Assembly: GCA_046539045.1 (NCBI GenBank)
Contig: JBKHHU010000100.1
Coordinates: 1 to 12,635, forward strand
Direction of reading: 5' to 3'
DNA: 12,635 nt
DNA from: JBKHHU01 sp046539045
GTDB taxonomy: Bacteria > Planctomycetota > Phycisphaerae > SM23-33
Positions 6,157-12,635 of the stretch are shown here, piece by piece; the stretch's first letter is position 1, and the number at the start of each line of letters is the position of its first letter. A program made the translations under genes and the position numbers. The notes under the pieces were generated by a model. The model had not been told where the DNA came from and did no database searches. It saw nothing but the letters and a program-made list of their open reading frames with translations.

Positions 6157-8598
6157 CTACACGAGCTGACCGACGCCTTCCTGGTCGAGGACCTGGAACG
6201 GATCGTAGTCGAAGATGCCTTCCTCGACGTACTGCTTGAGGAACTTGCCCGCATCGTCGCGGCTGAAGCCGCAACCCATCTGGGTCAGGTCGTTGGTACC
6301 GAAGGAGAAGAACTCGGCCACTTCTGCGATCTCGTCGGCGGTCAGGGCGCCGCGGGGCACCTCGATCATCGTACCGATCTTGAAGTAGCTCAGATCGCGT
6401 TTCTTCTTTTTCTTGATCTCTTCGTAGACGTCCAGGACAACCTGCTTCTGGTTTTCGAATTCCTTGACGTTACCGACCAGCGGGATCATGATTTCCGGCT
6501 TGGCGCCGCGGACCTTGTAGGCAGCTTCGATGACTGCACGGGCCTGCATGGCGGTGATTTCCGGATAGTAGATGCCCAGGCGGCAGCCACGGTGACCGAG
6601 CATCGGGTTGAACTCAGCCAGCGCTTCGACGCGGTTCTTGACCTCGTTGGCGCTGATGCCCATCGCCTTGGCCATTTCCTTCTGACCCTTCGCGTCATGC
6701 GGGACGAACTCGTGCAGCGGCGGGTCCAGGAAGCGGATGGTGGCCGGGCGACCCTTCAGGGCCCGGAAGATGCCTTCGAAATCCTTCTGCTGCAGCGGGA
6801 GCAGTTCCTTGAGGGCGTCCCGACGGCCTTCTTCGTCGTCGGCGAGAATCATCTTACGCATGGAGACGATGCGGTCGCCTTCGAAGAACATGTGCTCGGT
6901 CCGGGTCAGGCCGATACCTTCGGCACCGAACTTGACAGCCTGCTCGGCGTCAGCCGGGGTGTCGGCATTGGTACGGACGCCGAGGGTGCGGAACTTGTCG
7001 GAGAGCTTCATGAGCGTCCGGAACGGTCCGGAAACCTTCGGCTCGACGGTGTCGACCTGGCCGACGTAGACGGTACCGGTAGAGCCGTTGAGGCTGATCC
7101 AGTCGCCTTCCTTGACGGTCGTACCGTTGGCGGACATCTTCTTGCCCTTGTAGTCGATCGTCAGTTCACCGCAACCGGCGACGCAGCACTTGCCCATTCC
7201 GCGGGCGACGACCGCAGCGTGGCTGGTCATGCCACCGCGGCTGGTGAGGATGCCCTTGGCCGCGTCCATACCACCGATGTCCTCGGGGCTGGTCTCGATA
7301 CGGCAGAGGATGACGCTCTTGCCTTCCTCGGCCATCTCTTCGGCGTGATCGGCACTGAAGACGACCTGACCGGTGGCAGCACCGGGGCTGGCCGGCAGCC
7401 CGGTGGCGATGGTTTCGGCCTTCTTCTCTGCCTCGGTGTCGAACATCGGGTGAAGCAGCTGGTCCAGCGAGTTGGGGGCCACGCGGAGGACGGCTTCTTC
7501 TTCGCTGATCATGCCTTCTTTGAGCATGTCGGCGGCAATCTTCACTGCCGCAGCGGCGGTGCGCTTGCCGGTACGGGTCTGCAGCATGAAGAGCTCGCCC
7601 TTCTCGATGGTGAACTCGACGTCCTGCATGTCGCGGTAGTGATCTTCGAGCTTCAGGCGGATGTCGCAGAGCTCCTTGTAGGCCTTGCGGTCGTGCTTGG
7701 CCAGACCGCTGATCGGCTCGGGGGTGCGGATACCGGCAACGACGTCCTCGCCCTGGGCGTTCATCAGGAACTCGCCGTAGAACTTGTTCCGACCGGTCGA
7801 GGGGTCGCGGGTGAAGGCGACGCCGGTACCGGAATCTTCGCCCATGTTGCCGAAGACCATCGTCTGAACGTTGACGGCCGTGCCAAGCAGCCCGCGAATG
7901 TCGTTCAACTGACGGTACTTGATCGCGCGGGGGTTGTTCCAGCTGCCGAAGACGGCGTCGACGGCGGCCATCAACTGCTCTTTCGGATCCTGCGGGAAGG
8001 ACTTCCTGGCCTTCTTGTAGACCTTCTCGTATTCGGAGACGACGTCCTTCAGGCCGTCGACGTCGAGATCGGTGTCCAGCTCGACACCATTCTTGTCCTT
8101 GACCTTCTGCAGGGCTTCCTCGAAGTCGTGGTGCTCCATTCCGAGCACGACGTCGCCAAACATCTGCATGAAGCGGCGGTAGGCGTCCCACGCGAACCGC
8201 TCATTGCCCGTCAGGTCGATCATCGCCTGGAGGGTCTTGTCGTTCAGACCGAGGTTCAGGACGGTGTCCATCATCCCGGGCATGGAGACCGCAGCACCGG
8301 AACGAACCGATACCAGCAGCGGGTTGTCGCCACCGAACTGCTTGCCGGTCAGCTTCTCCATTTTCTTCAGGGCCTCGTCGACCTGCTTGTCGAGCCCCTG
8401 GGGATAGTTCCGGTTGTTCTGGTAGTAGAGGTCGCAGACCTCCGTGGTGATGGTGAAACCGGGGGGGACGGGCAGGCCGAGACTGCTCATCTCAGCCAGG
8501 TTGGCGCCCTTGCCACCCAGCAGTTCCTTCATCTCTGTTTTTCCGTCGGCTTTACCGCCACCGAAGGAATAAACAAACTTGCTCTTCTTCTTCGCCAT
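6157..8598 (-). CDS. ppdK: Pyruvate, phosphate dikinase, cut short by TAG before its catalytic Cys
   Basis: PPDK interconverts pyruvate + ATP + Pi and PEP + AMP + PPi in the cytoplasm, through a phosphohistidine. Visible parts: the N-terminal ATP-grasp domain (about 1-340; FGGGKADG, LLGGKGANLAEM at 26-37, SVRSGAAVSMPGMMDTVLN at 97-115), the swivelling phosphohistidine domain with GGMTSHAAVVARGMGK and His460, and the PEP/pyruvate barrel from about 520 (GLTRTEHMFF, RFLDPPLHEF, NPMLGHRGCRLG, GTMIEVPR, FSFGTNDLTQ). The frame ends after DQEGVGQLV at residue 813, in the middle of a conserved helix that normally continues with an AVEKGRK-like stretch. It therefore lacks the GICGEHGG loop, and an 813-aa product should be unable to handle enolpyruvate. 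The ATG at 8598 is preceded by GGAGAG. Monocistronic, with its own promoter and terminator. Confidence 0.93.
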   Translation of the reverse strand: MAKKKSKFVYSFGGGKADGKTEMKELLGGKGANLAEMSSLGLPVPPGFTITTEVCDLYYQNNRNYPQGLDKQVDEALKKMEKLTGKQFGGDNPLLVSVRSGAAVSMPGMMDTVLNLGLNDKTLQAMIDLTGNERFAWDAYRRFMQMFGDVVLGMEHHDFEEALQKVKDKNGVELDTDLDVDGLKDVVSEYEKVYKKARKSFPQDPKEQLMAAVDAVFGSWNNPRAIKYRQLNDIRGLLGTAVNVQTMVFGNMGEDSGTGVAFTRDPSTGRNKFYGEFLMNAQGEDVVAGIRTPEPISGLAKHDRKAYKELCDIRLKLEDHYRDMQDVEFTIEKGELFMLQTRTGKRTAAAAVKIAADMLKEGMISEEEAVLRVAPNSLDQLLHPMFDTEAEKKAETIATGLPASPGAATGQVVFSADHAEEMAEEGKSVILCRIETSPEDIGGMDAAKGILTSRGGMTSHAAVVARGMGKCCVAGCGELTIDYKGKKMSANGTTVKEGDWISLNGSTGTVYVGQVDTVEPKVSGPFRTLMKLSDKFRTLGVRTNADTPADAEQAVKFGAEGIGLTRTEHMFFEGDRIVSMRKMILADDEEGRRDALKELLPLQQKDFEGIFRALKGRPATIRFLDPPLHEFVPHDAKGQKEMAKAMGISANEVKNRVEALAEFNPMLGHRGCRLGIYYPEITAMQARAVIEAAYKVRGAKPEIMIPLVGNVKEFENQKQVVLDVYEEIKKKKKRDLSYFKIGTMIEVPRGALTADEIAEVAEFFSFGTNDLTQMGCGFSRDDAGKFLKQYVEEGIFDYDPFQVLDQEGVGQLV

Positions 8599-8634
8599 TA
8601 GACACTCTCCGTTACGGGGTCCGGTGTTCCGCTA

Positions 8635-8687
8635 CAGCGTTTGATCGCTGCCGTTCTCTGATCGCCCGGCGGACGTTTCCGCGGGCT
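8635..8687 (-). other. Structured 5' leader of ppdK (two hairpins)
   Basis: The predicted leader is about 135 bases. In the leftward transcript it can form one 9-bp hairpin with a bulged base (GCCCG/CGGA against TCCG/CGGGC, 8665-8687, 4-base loop) and one 5-bp hairpin (CAGCG 8635-8639, CGCTG 8647-8651). I recognise no known riboswitch class. The structures may be incidental in GC-rich DNA. Confidence 0.3.
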
Positions 8688-8739
8688 TCTGTGTTATTCG
8701 CGCTAAGGTGCGCGATGTCTCGGAACCAAAAGAAACCGG

Positions 8740-8768
8740 AGTGTAGGTAGCGTGCAAAGTAGTGTCAA
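8740..8768 (-). promoter_or_regulatory. Sigma-70-type promoter of ppdK
   Basis: Read leftward, a perfect TTGACA (8763-8768) is followed after exactly 17 bases by TACACT (8740-8745), four of six matches to TATAAT. This is the best promoter in the window. The expected start is near 8733, giving a leader of about 135 bases. Confidence 0.65.
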
Positions 8769-8803
8769 TGAATTTTGACCTGTCACTGTTCTTTAGCATG
8801 ACA
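8763..8803. promoter_or_regulatory. Three TGTCA/TGACA half-sites at 18-base steps over the ppdK -35
   Basis: TGTCA begins at 8763 and again at 8781, and its inverse TGACA begins at 8799, each step exactly 18 bases. A further dyad, GTCAA (8764-8768) and TTGAC (8775-8779), overlaps the first. The cluster covers the -35 box and the DNA upstream of it, where an activator or repressor would bind. The regulator is unknown. Confidence 0.3.
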
Positions 8804-9129
8804 CATACCGGCAGTGCTTCGGACGAACCGGCCCCCTGAAAGGCCGTCACTGATATGAACGGTTGCCCACCGCTTCACACCAAAGTAGGATATGCGCATG
8901 CCGCCGACGAGACGGCATTTGTTGCCGTGCGGCCGGTTAGCGCATGCCTCATTCCGTTGCAGGTTTCATCCACGACGGACGAAAACTCAGGGTGGCGGGA
9001 ATCGGGCAAGTCGGGTAAGCTCCAGGGCGAACGGTTGAAGGAATTCGTTTCTCCATGCCGATACATTCGAACACTGGACGGCGGTCACGTCCGGCCGGAC
9101 CCATCAGGTAAAGAGGACAGGAAGAGCCA
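8804..9129. other. Non-coding spacer upstream of trpB2
   Basis: About 325 bases without a gene I can support. It holds a 6-bp hairpin (ACGGCA 8912-8917, TGCCGT 8923-8928, 5-base loop) and a 9-base direct repeat GCGCATGCC (about 8895 and 8940). A TTGAAG (9035-9040) with GATACA (9060-9065) could be a poor promoter at 19-base spacing. I see no leader peptide rich in Trp codons, no T-box and no attenuator. Confidence 0.4.
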
Positions 9130-10524
9130 ATGGACGCATACAAGATCGTACTCGAAGAATCGGAAATGCCACGTCAGTGGTACAACCTCGCCGCGGACCT
9201 GCCCACGCCGATGCTGCCACCGCTCGGCCCGGACGGTCAACCGGTGAGCCCCGAGATGCTCGCTCCGGTGTTCCCGATGAACATCATCGAGCAGGAAGTT
9301 TCCACCGAACGGTGGATCGACATTCCCGAAGAAGTGCTGGTGCTGCTGACCCAGTGGCGCCCTGCCCCGATGTATCGAGCCCACCGACTCGAAAAGGCTC
9401 TCGGCACGCCCGCCAGGATTTACTACAAGCACGAGGGCTACTCCCCCGCCGGCAGCCACAAGCCCAACACCGCCATCCCGCAGGCGTGGTACAACAAGCA
9501 GTTCGGAATCGAGCGTCTGACCACCGAGACCGGTGCGGGCCAGTGGGGCAGCGCCCTGTCCTATGCGTGTGCGATGATCGGCCTGGAGTGCAAGGTGTTC
9601 ATGGTCCGCGTGAGCTTCGACCAGAAACCGTTCCGCCGGCTCATGATGGAAACCTGGGGCGGCAAGTGCGTGCCGAGCCCGTCGAACGAAACACAGGCCG
9701 GGCGCGACATCCTGGCCAAATTCCCCGACACCCCCGGCTCGCTGGGCATCGCCATCTCCGAGGCGATCGAGCAGGCCGTCACCGACGAGAGCGGCAAGAC
9801 CCGCTACAGCCTCGGCAGCGTGCTGAACCACGTGATGCTGCACCAGAGCATCATCGGCCTGGAAGCCAAAAAGCAACTGGCCAAGGTCGGCGAAAAGGAT
9901 CCCGACGTCGTCATCGGCTGTGCCGGTGGCGGGTCGAACTTCGCCGGGCTCGCCTTCCCGTTCGTGCAGGACAAGATCAACGGGGTGGATATCGAGATCA
10001 TCCCCGCAGAGCCCGCTGCCTGCCCGACGCTGACCCGCGCGCCGTTCGCCTACGATCACGGCGACACCGCCTGCATGACCCCGCTGATGGCGATGCACTC
10101 GCTCGGGCATGACTTCGTCCCACCGCCGATCCACGCCGGTGGGCTCCGCTACCACGGTATGGCCCCGCTGGTCAGCCAAGCGGTTGTCGAAGGCCTGCTG
10201 ACGCCCCGGAGCTATCACCAACTCAAGTGCTACGAAGCTGCCGTCACCTGGGCCCGGACCGAGGGGTTCATCCCCGCTCCGGAAACCTCCCACGCCATCG
10301 CCGCAGCCATCGATGCCGCCAACCAGGCCAAGGAAGAAGGCAAGGAAAAGGTCATCCTCTTCAACTGGTCCGGCCACGGACTGATGGACCTGCTGGCCTA
10401 CGGGAACTACTTCGAAGGCAATCTGGAAGACCTCGAGCTGCCCGATGAGGAACTCGAGCGGGCCGAGGAAGTGCTGGCGACTTATCCCAATGCCGAACAG
10501 CGCAAGACCGGCAAGTGGGGCTGA
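9130..10524 (+). CDS. trpB2: Tryptophan synthase beta chain, TrpB2 type
   Basis: A PLP enzyme that condenses indole with L-serine to give tryptophan in the cytoplasm. The 464-aa length and the extended N-terminal part (LPTPMLPPLGPDGQPVSPEML, about 24-44) are typical of the TrpB2 branch; classical TrpB is nearer 400 aa. The PLP lysine is Lys111 in AGSHKPNTA, the catalytic Glu is Glu133 in TETGAGQWG (132-140), and the phosphate cup is GCAGGGSN (263-270). The C-terminal SGHG (414-417) is also present. The ATG at 9130 is preceded by AGGAAGAG. No trpA or other trp gene is adjacent, which fits TrpB2: it lacks much of the TrpA contact surface and is thought to salvage indole. The stop is TGA with a strong terminator 40 bases later. 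PLP fold certain; TrpB2 branch very likely. Confidence 0.93.
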   Translation: MDAYKIVLEESEMPRQWYNLAADLPTPMLPPLGPDGQPVSPEMLAPVFPMNIIEQEVSTERWIDIPEEVLVLLTQWRPAPMYRAHRLEKALGTPARIYYKHEGYSPAGSHKPNTAIPQAWYNKQFGIERLTTETGAGQWGSALSYACAMIGLECKVFMVRVSFDQKPFRRLMMETWGGKCVPSPSNETQAGRDILAKFPDTPGSLGIAISEAIEQAVTDESGKTRYSLGSVLNHVMLHQSIIGLEAKKQLAKVGEKDPDVVIGCAGGGSNFAGLAFPFVQDKINGVDIEIIPAEPAACPTLTRAPFAYDHGDTACMTPLMAMHSLGHDFVPPPIHAGGLRYHGMAPLVSQAVVEGLLTPRSYHQLKCYEAAVTWARTEGFIPAPETSHAIAAAIDAANQAKEEGKEKVILFNWSGHGLMDLLAYGNYFEGNLEDLELPDEELERAEEVLATYPNAEQRKTGKWG

Positions 10525-10564
10525 GAAAGCACCATTGCCTGAGCGACAATTTGTGCGATGATCA

Positions 10565-10599
10565 ACGCGGCGGGCCCGATAGCTCGCCGCGTCCTTTTT
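10565..10599 (+). terminator. Intrinsic terminator of trpB2
   Basis: ACGCGGCGGGC (10565-10575) pairs with GCTCGCCGCGT (10582-10592): eleven pairs including one G-U, with a 6-base loop. CC and five T's follow (10595-10599). The textbook form and position support termination after trpB2. Confidence 0.9.
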
Positions 10600-10647
10600 G
10601 CGCAGAAGGAGTCGATGGTGAAGAAGATCGGACTGATCTGATCCGCT

Positions 10648-10675
10648 TTGACAAGCGGGAGGGCGTCTTTGAAAT
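10648..10675 (+). promoter_or_regulatory. Candidate promoter for the Cys-rich protein gene
   Basis: A perfect TTGACA (10648-10653) is followed after 16 bases by TGAAAT (10670-10675), which lacks the important second-position A. A start near 10682 would give a leader of about 130 bases. The 10600-10815 region otherwise holds only an 8-codon frame (ATG at 10615) after a good AGAAGGAG. Confidence 0.3.
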
Positions 10676-10815
10676 GCGCACCGCCGACGGCACGCAACAG
10701 TTCGAGCCCGGACACGAGAAGAACTGGCAACGAGCAAGAAATGATCGGCCGCGTTTTGCAGAATTTCCCCTGCCGGGCCGGGCAGAGTTGTTAGAATTGG
10801 TTCCGGAGAGAAAAG

Positions 10816-11088
10816 ATGAGCGATCTGGAACAACACGACTCGAAGAAGCGCCGCTGCCCGCGACTCGGGCACGAACTGAGCTTCGCCTACTGCCGCTGCC
10901 CCGGAACCGATACGCCCTGCAAGCGGATTCTCGACTGCTGGTGGGAGACGTTCGAGGTGGAAGCGTTCGTCCGCGAACACTACGGCGAGGAGGCGCTGGC
11001 GGAAATTGCCCAGCCGCCCAGACCGAAAGTGGCTTCGCTGATTGACCTGATCCAACAGGCCCAGGAGCGGACAAGGCGCAACACCTGA
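10816..11088 (+). CDS. Small Cys-rich protein (90 aa), probable metal binder, hypothetical
   Basis: A 90-aa protein with ATG at 10816, GGAGAG five bases upstream and a TGA stop. The middle carries a dense Cys/His pattern: Cys14, His19, Cys26, Cys28, Cys35 and Cys41, in the frame RRCPRLGHE, YCRCPG, PCKRILDCWWETF. The spacing (C-x11-C-x-C-x6-C-x5-C) and the Cys-Trp-Trp ending look like a small zinc or iron site. The second half is helical and amphipathic (VEAFVREHYGEEALAEI, then LIDLIQQAQERT). I have the impression that similar CPRLG...DCWW proteins occur in anaerobic bacteria, but I cannot name a family or a function. Codon use matches its neighbours. It lies between two terminators, so it is probably transcribed alone. 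Confidence 0.75.
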   Translation: MSDLEQHDSKKRRCPRLGHELSFAYCRCPGTDTPCKRILDCWWETFEVEAFVREHYGEEALAEIAQPPRPKVASLIDLIQQAQERTRRNT

Positions 11089-11115
11089 CACCGCTGCAAG
11101 GCACAGCGCGTATTG

Positions 11116-11147
11116 AGGCCCGGCCGAGATCTCTCTCGACCGGGCCT
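11116..11147. terminator. Terminator between the Cys-rich and DUF378 genes
   Basis: AGGCCCGGCCGAG (11116-11128) faces CTCGACCGGGCCT (11135-11147): 12 of 13 positions pair with a 6-base loop. The exception (11124/11139) is C-A on the + strand and G-U on the - strand. TTCGGTTT follows on the + strand, a modest T-tract. It lies between convergent genes and may serve both. Confidence 0.7.
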
Positions 11148-11182
11148 TCGGTTTCACAATGTCAGATTACTGCAGTTGGTAG

Positions 11183-11431
11183 TTACGCAGCGGGATGGGC
11201 CGTCTCCGGATGGCGCTCACGATGTGTGAGGTGAGCCATGTAGGGCGAACGTATCGCGGTGTAGATGGCGGCGATTCCGACCAGCACGTATACGATCCTC
11301 GACAGTAGCGTCATCGGGCCGAATATGGCCGCAACCAGATTGAAATCGAACAGGCCAACCAAGCCCCAGTTCAGGCCACCCACGATTACCAGAATCAGTG
11401 CTATCAGGTCAACTACGCGTAGCTTTGACAT
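11183..11431 (-). CDS. DUF378 family small membrane protein
   Basis: An 82-aa protein with two membrane helices (about 7-27 and 42-62). The family signature between and within them is GGLNWGLVGLFDFNLVAAIF (18-37), which I recognise as DUF378 (B. subtilis YuzA-like). The function of the family is not known. The C-terminal 20 residues are hydrophilic and His-rich (His67, 70, 74, 79), an extension beyond the compact family core. The ATG at 11431 is preceded by AAGGAG at seven bases, the strongest ribosome site in this part of the window. The stop is TAA. Upstream lie a hairpin and a candidate promoter of its own, so it is probably monocistronic. Confidence 0.88.
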   Translation of the reverse strand: MSKLRVVDLIALILVIVGGLNWGLVGLFDFNLVAAIFGPMTLLSRIVYVLVGIAAIYTAIRSPYMAHLTHRERHPETAHPAA

Positions 11432-11465
11432 TTGTCATCTCCTTGCGAGTGTTCCTATCAATCCT

Positions 11466-11481
11466 CCGGGGCTCTCCCCGG
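11466..11481 (-). other. Hairpin at the predicted 5' end of the DUF378 mRNA
   Basis: CCGGGG (11466-11471) and CCCCGG (11476-11481) form a perfect 6-bp stem with a 4-base loop. If transcription starts near 11487 from the promoter at 11494-11524, this stem lies within the first ~20 bases of the mRNA, where hairpins are known to protect transcripts from 5'-end-dependent decay. Confidence 0.4.
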
Positions 11482-11493
11482 CTCGGATGTAGT

Positions 11494-11524
11494 ATTGTAG
11501 CGCCTCTATCCAGACTTAATCCAA
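11494..11524 (-). promoter_or_regulatory. Candidate promoter for the DUF378 gene
   Basis: Read leftward, TACAAT (11494-11499) matches five of six -10 positions. The nearest -35-like word is TTGGAT (11519-11524) at a long 19-base spacer, so strength is uncertain. Confidence 0.4.
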
Positions 11525-11654
11525 ATAATGGAATCGCCGCTGCAAGGTCTTGAGGCAGGCACAGTTGAGGCTGCACAGTAAGTCACATCACAACCATCGT
11601 TTGCGCACGTGGCCATATCTGACCGCCGTGGACGAGTTTCCCTCCGAGAACGTC

Positions 11655-11714
11655 GAAAGCGCGTGTATATACCGCTTTCCCCTGCGTTTATCAGACTCCG
11701 CGGGATGTGCGGAG
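11655..11714 (-). terminator. Hairpin pair downstream of the APH-family gene
   Basis: Leftward, six bases after the stop at 11720, is a 6-bp stem (CTCCGC 11696-11701, GCGGAG 11709-11714). It is followed by a perfect 7-bp stem, GAAAGCG (11655-11661) with CGCTTTC (11673-11679), extendable by two pairs across a bulged base. Neither has a real T-tract, so this is a probable but not textbook 3' end. 11525-11654 shows nothing else I can support. Confidence 0.35.
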
Positions 11715-11719
11715 GGCAG

Positions 11720-12635
11720 CTAGAATTCCGGCCGGCCTGTCTTGCGGAAGTTTTCCATCGCGGCCAGGCTCTCTGCTGCGTACCGCCGGGCGCGGATGGG
11801 ATCGTCCCGGCGGATGCTGATGCTGATGACGATGTACTTCTGGTGCTCGTAGAGCAGGTAGAACAGGCGCCGGATGGCAGCGTCATCGGAATGCGTCTCG
11901 ACCCGCCGGCCGTAGCCTTCCCAGAAGGGCGGCTGGGTGACACCGCAGTATTCCGCGATCGCCAGATCCCACTCGATGTCTCCCCAGCAGGCGCGGTCGA
12001 AGTCGATCACACCGGTGACCTCCCCGCTGTCGTCCACCATGAGGTTGGTCACCCACAGGTCGCCGTGCATCAATCGCGAGGTGTCGCAATGATCGAACAC
12101 CTTCAGGTTTTCCCGCAGCAGGTCCATGGCGGAATCGGCCGTGGCCTGGTCGTACACGCCGGTGGCGACAATGTCGTCCAGTTCCTTGCGGTACATGATC
12201 TCGAACGCCTCGCCCCACGTCGGTTGCGGCTGCATGCAGTTGTGCCGGCCGAGGTAGCCGAACCGGTTGGCGGGATCGGTCAGCGAGTGGATCTGCGCCA
12301 CATGCCGTCCCCACTGTTCCAGGGCTCGGCCGCGCTGCCGGCGGGTCAGTCGGGACTGGTTCAGCGGCACGCCCGGCAGCATCGGCATGATCAGGTAGTC
12401 CCGATCGATCCGCTCGCGCGAGAAGTCGTGGGCGACGATCTCCGGGACCGGGACGTCCGTCTCTGCCAGCAGGCGGCGGTGGATTGCCGGCTCCCGGCGC
12501 ATCATGCGGTACTCGTAGAACAGCTGCAGAACCGAGTCCGGTGGGGCGACTCGCAGCACGTATTGCCGGCTGGCCGGACCGGTCGCTTCGAACGTTTCAG
12601 AGAACCTGCCCTGACCGCAAGGCCGACAGGACCAG
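11720..12635 (-). CDS. APH-family phosphotransferase, N-terminus outside the window
   Basis: A kinase of the aminoglycoside phosphotransferase/choline kinase fold; 304 complete codons plus a TAG stop are visible. The catalytic loop is HGDLWVTN (His codon at 12065-12067), with the catalytic Asp in HGD and the metal-binding Asn. The DFG-like metal motif is VIDFDRACWGDIEWDLA, about 20 residues later. The N-lobe includes YVLRV (Lys-containing strand region of the fold) and EYRMMRREPAIHRRL. The frame stays open to the right edge, beginning WSCRPCGQGRFSETFEA, so the start lies beyond 12635. The GTG at 12557-12559 encodes the Val of YVLRV inside the N-lobe and should not be taken as the start. Substrates of such chromosomal APH-like kinases range from aminoglycosides to sugars, amino alcohols and acyl-CoA-linked compounds; none can be chosen here, and resistance should not be assumed. 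Confidence 0.85.
   Translation of the reverse strand, partial: WSCRPCGQGRFSETFEATGPASRQYVLRVAPPDSVLQLFYEYRMMRREPAIHRRLLAETDVPVPEIVAHDFSRERIDRDYLIMPMLPGVPLNQSRLTRRQRGRALEQWGRHVAQIHSLTDPANRFGYLGRHNCMQPQPTWGEAFEIMYRKELDDIVATGVYDQATADSAMDLLRENLKVFDHCDTSRLMHGDLWVTNLMVDDSGEVTGVIDFDRACWGDIEWDLAIAEYCGVTQPPFWEGYGRRVETHSDDAAIRRLFYLLYEHQKYIVISISIRRDDPIRARRYAAESLAAMENFRKTGRPEF

Noticed and set aside
5863..8601. A 912-codon open frame on the + strand opposite ppdK
   Set aside because: It mirrors ppdK almost end to end, as expected when GC-rich codons suppress antisense stops. Its translation has no recognisable motif, and ppdK on the other strand is unmistakable.
8855..9247. A 130-codon frame upstream of and overlapping trpB2
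   Set aside because: No ribosome site, no motif, and it runs into trpB2 in the wrong frame.
9085..11157. A 690-codon open frame on the - strand opposite trpB2 and the Cys-rich gene
   Set aside because: It is an antisense shadow: it crosses a strong trpB2 terminator and a whole second gene, and encodes low-complexity His/Gly/Arg-rich sequence.
1..12635. CRISPR array, tRNA/rRNA genes, insertion sequences, phage or defence system
   Set aside because: No regularly spaced short repeats, no cloverleaf or rRNA-like stretch, and no transposase, integrase, nuclease or reverse-transcriptase motifs were found on either strand. The only repeats are the two copies at 26-85 and 172-230.

Overview
This 12.6 kb window is GC-rich bacterial chromosome with ordinary bacterial gene signals: Shine-Dalgarno sites, GC-rich hairpin terminators and one TTG start. 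It reads as housekeeping and peripheral metabolism, not a mobile island. I see no tRNA, rRNA, transposase, integrase, phage gene or CRISPR array. Gene content (a long pyruvate,phosphate dikinase with a Lys-rich tail, a TrpB2-type tryptophan synthase beta chain, a small CxC-type Cys-rich protein, DUF378) would suit an anaerobic or facultative environmental bacterium. A Planctomycetota/Phycisphaerae-like source is my best guess, but it is an inference from protein style only.

Layout, left to right. Positions 1-242 hold two copies of a ~60-bp imperfect repeat around a perfect 11-bp hairpin, downstream of a leftward xylulokinase gene (243-1778). Divergent from it is a rightward gene for an asparagine-synthase-like PP-loop protein (2029-3537). 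A bidirectional terminator separates that gene from a leftward YghZ-type aldo/keto reductase (3610-4602). Next is a leftward 39-aa single-span membrane protein (4824-4943), divergent from a TTG-started SGNH/GDSL hydrolase (5056-5685). A terminator then separates the hydrolase from the leftward pyruvate,phosphate dikinase gene (5893-8598). Rightward from there come trpB2 (9130-10524) with a strong terminator and a 90-aa Cys-rich protein (10816-11088). The window closes with a leftward DUF378 membrane protein (11183-11431) and the 3' part of a leftward APH-family kinase that runs off the right edge (11720-12635).

The most notable observation is in ppdK. Its reading frame, 901 codons in total, is interrupted by one in-frame TAG at 6157-6159. 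The conserved C-terminal 87 codons continue in the same frame with no other damage, and they carry the Cys of the GICGEHGG motif, the catalytic acid/base residue of this family. The gene is therefore a very recent nonsense mutant, a sequencing or assembly error, or is read through. TAG is the natural terminator of two other genes here, which argues against general recoding of TAG.

The genes are mostly monocistronic and alternate in strand, each with its own hairpin or promoter, so the window does not show one integrated pathway. Xylulokinase feeds pentoses into the pentose phosphate pathway, PPDK interconverts pyruvate and PEP, and TrpB2 makes tryptophan from indole and serine. The aldo/keto reductase and SGNH hydrolase may act on small carbonyls or sugar esters, but nothing ties them to a specific neighbour.
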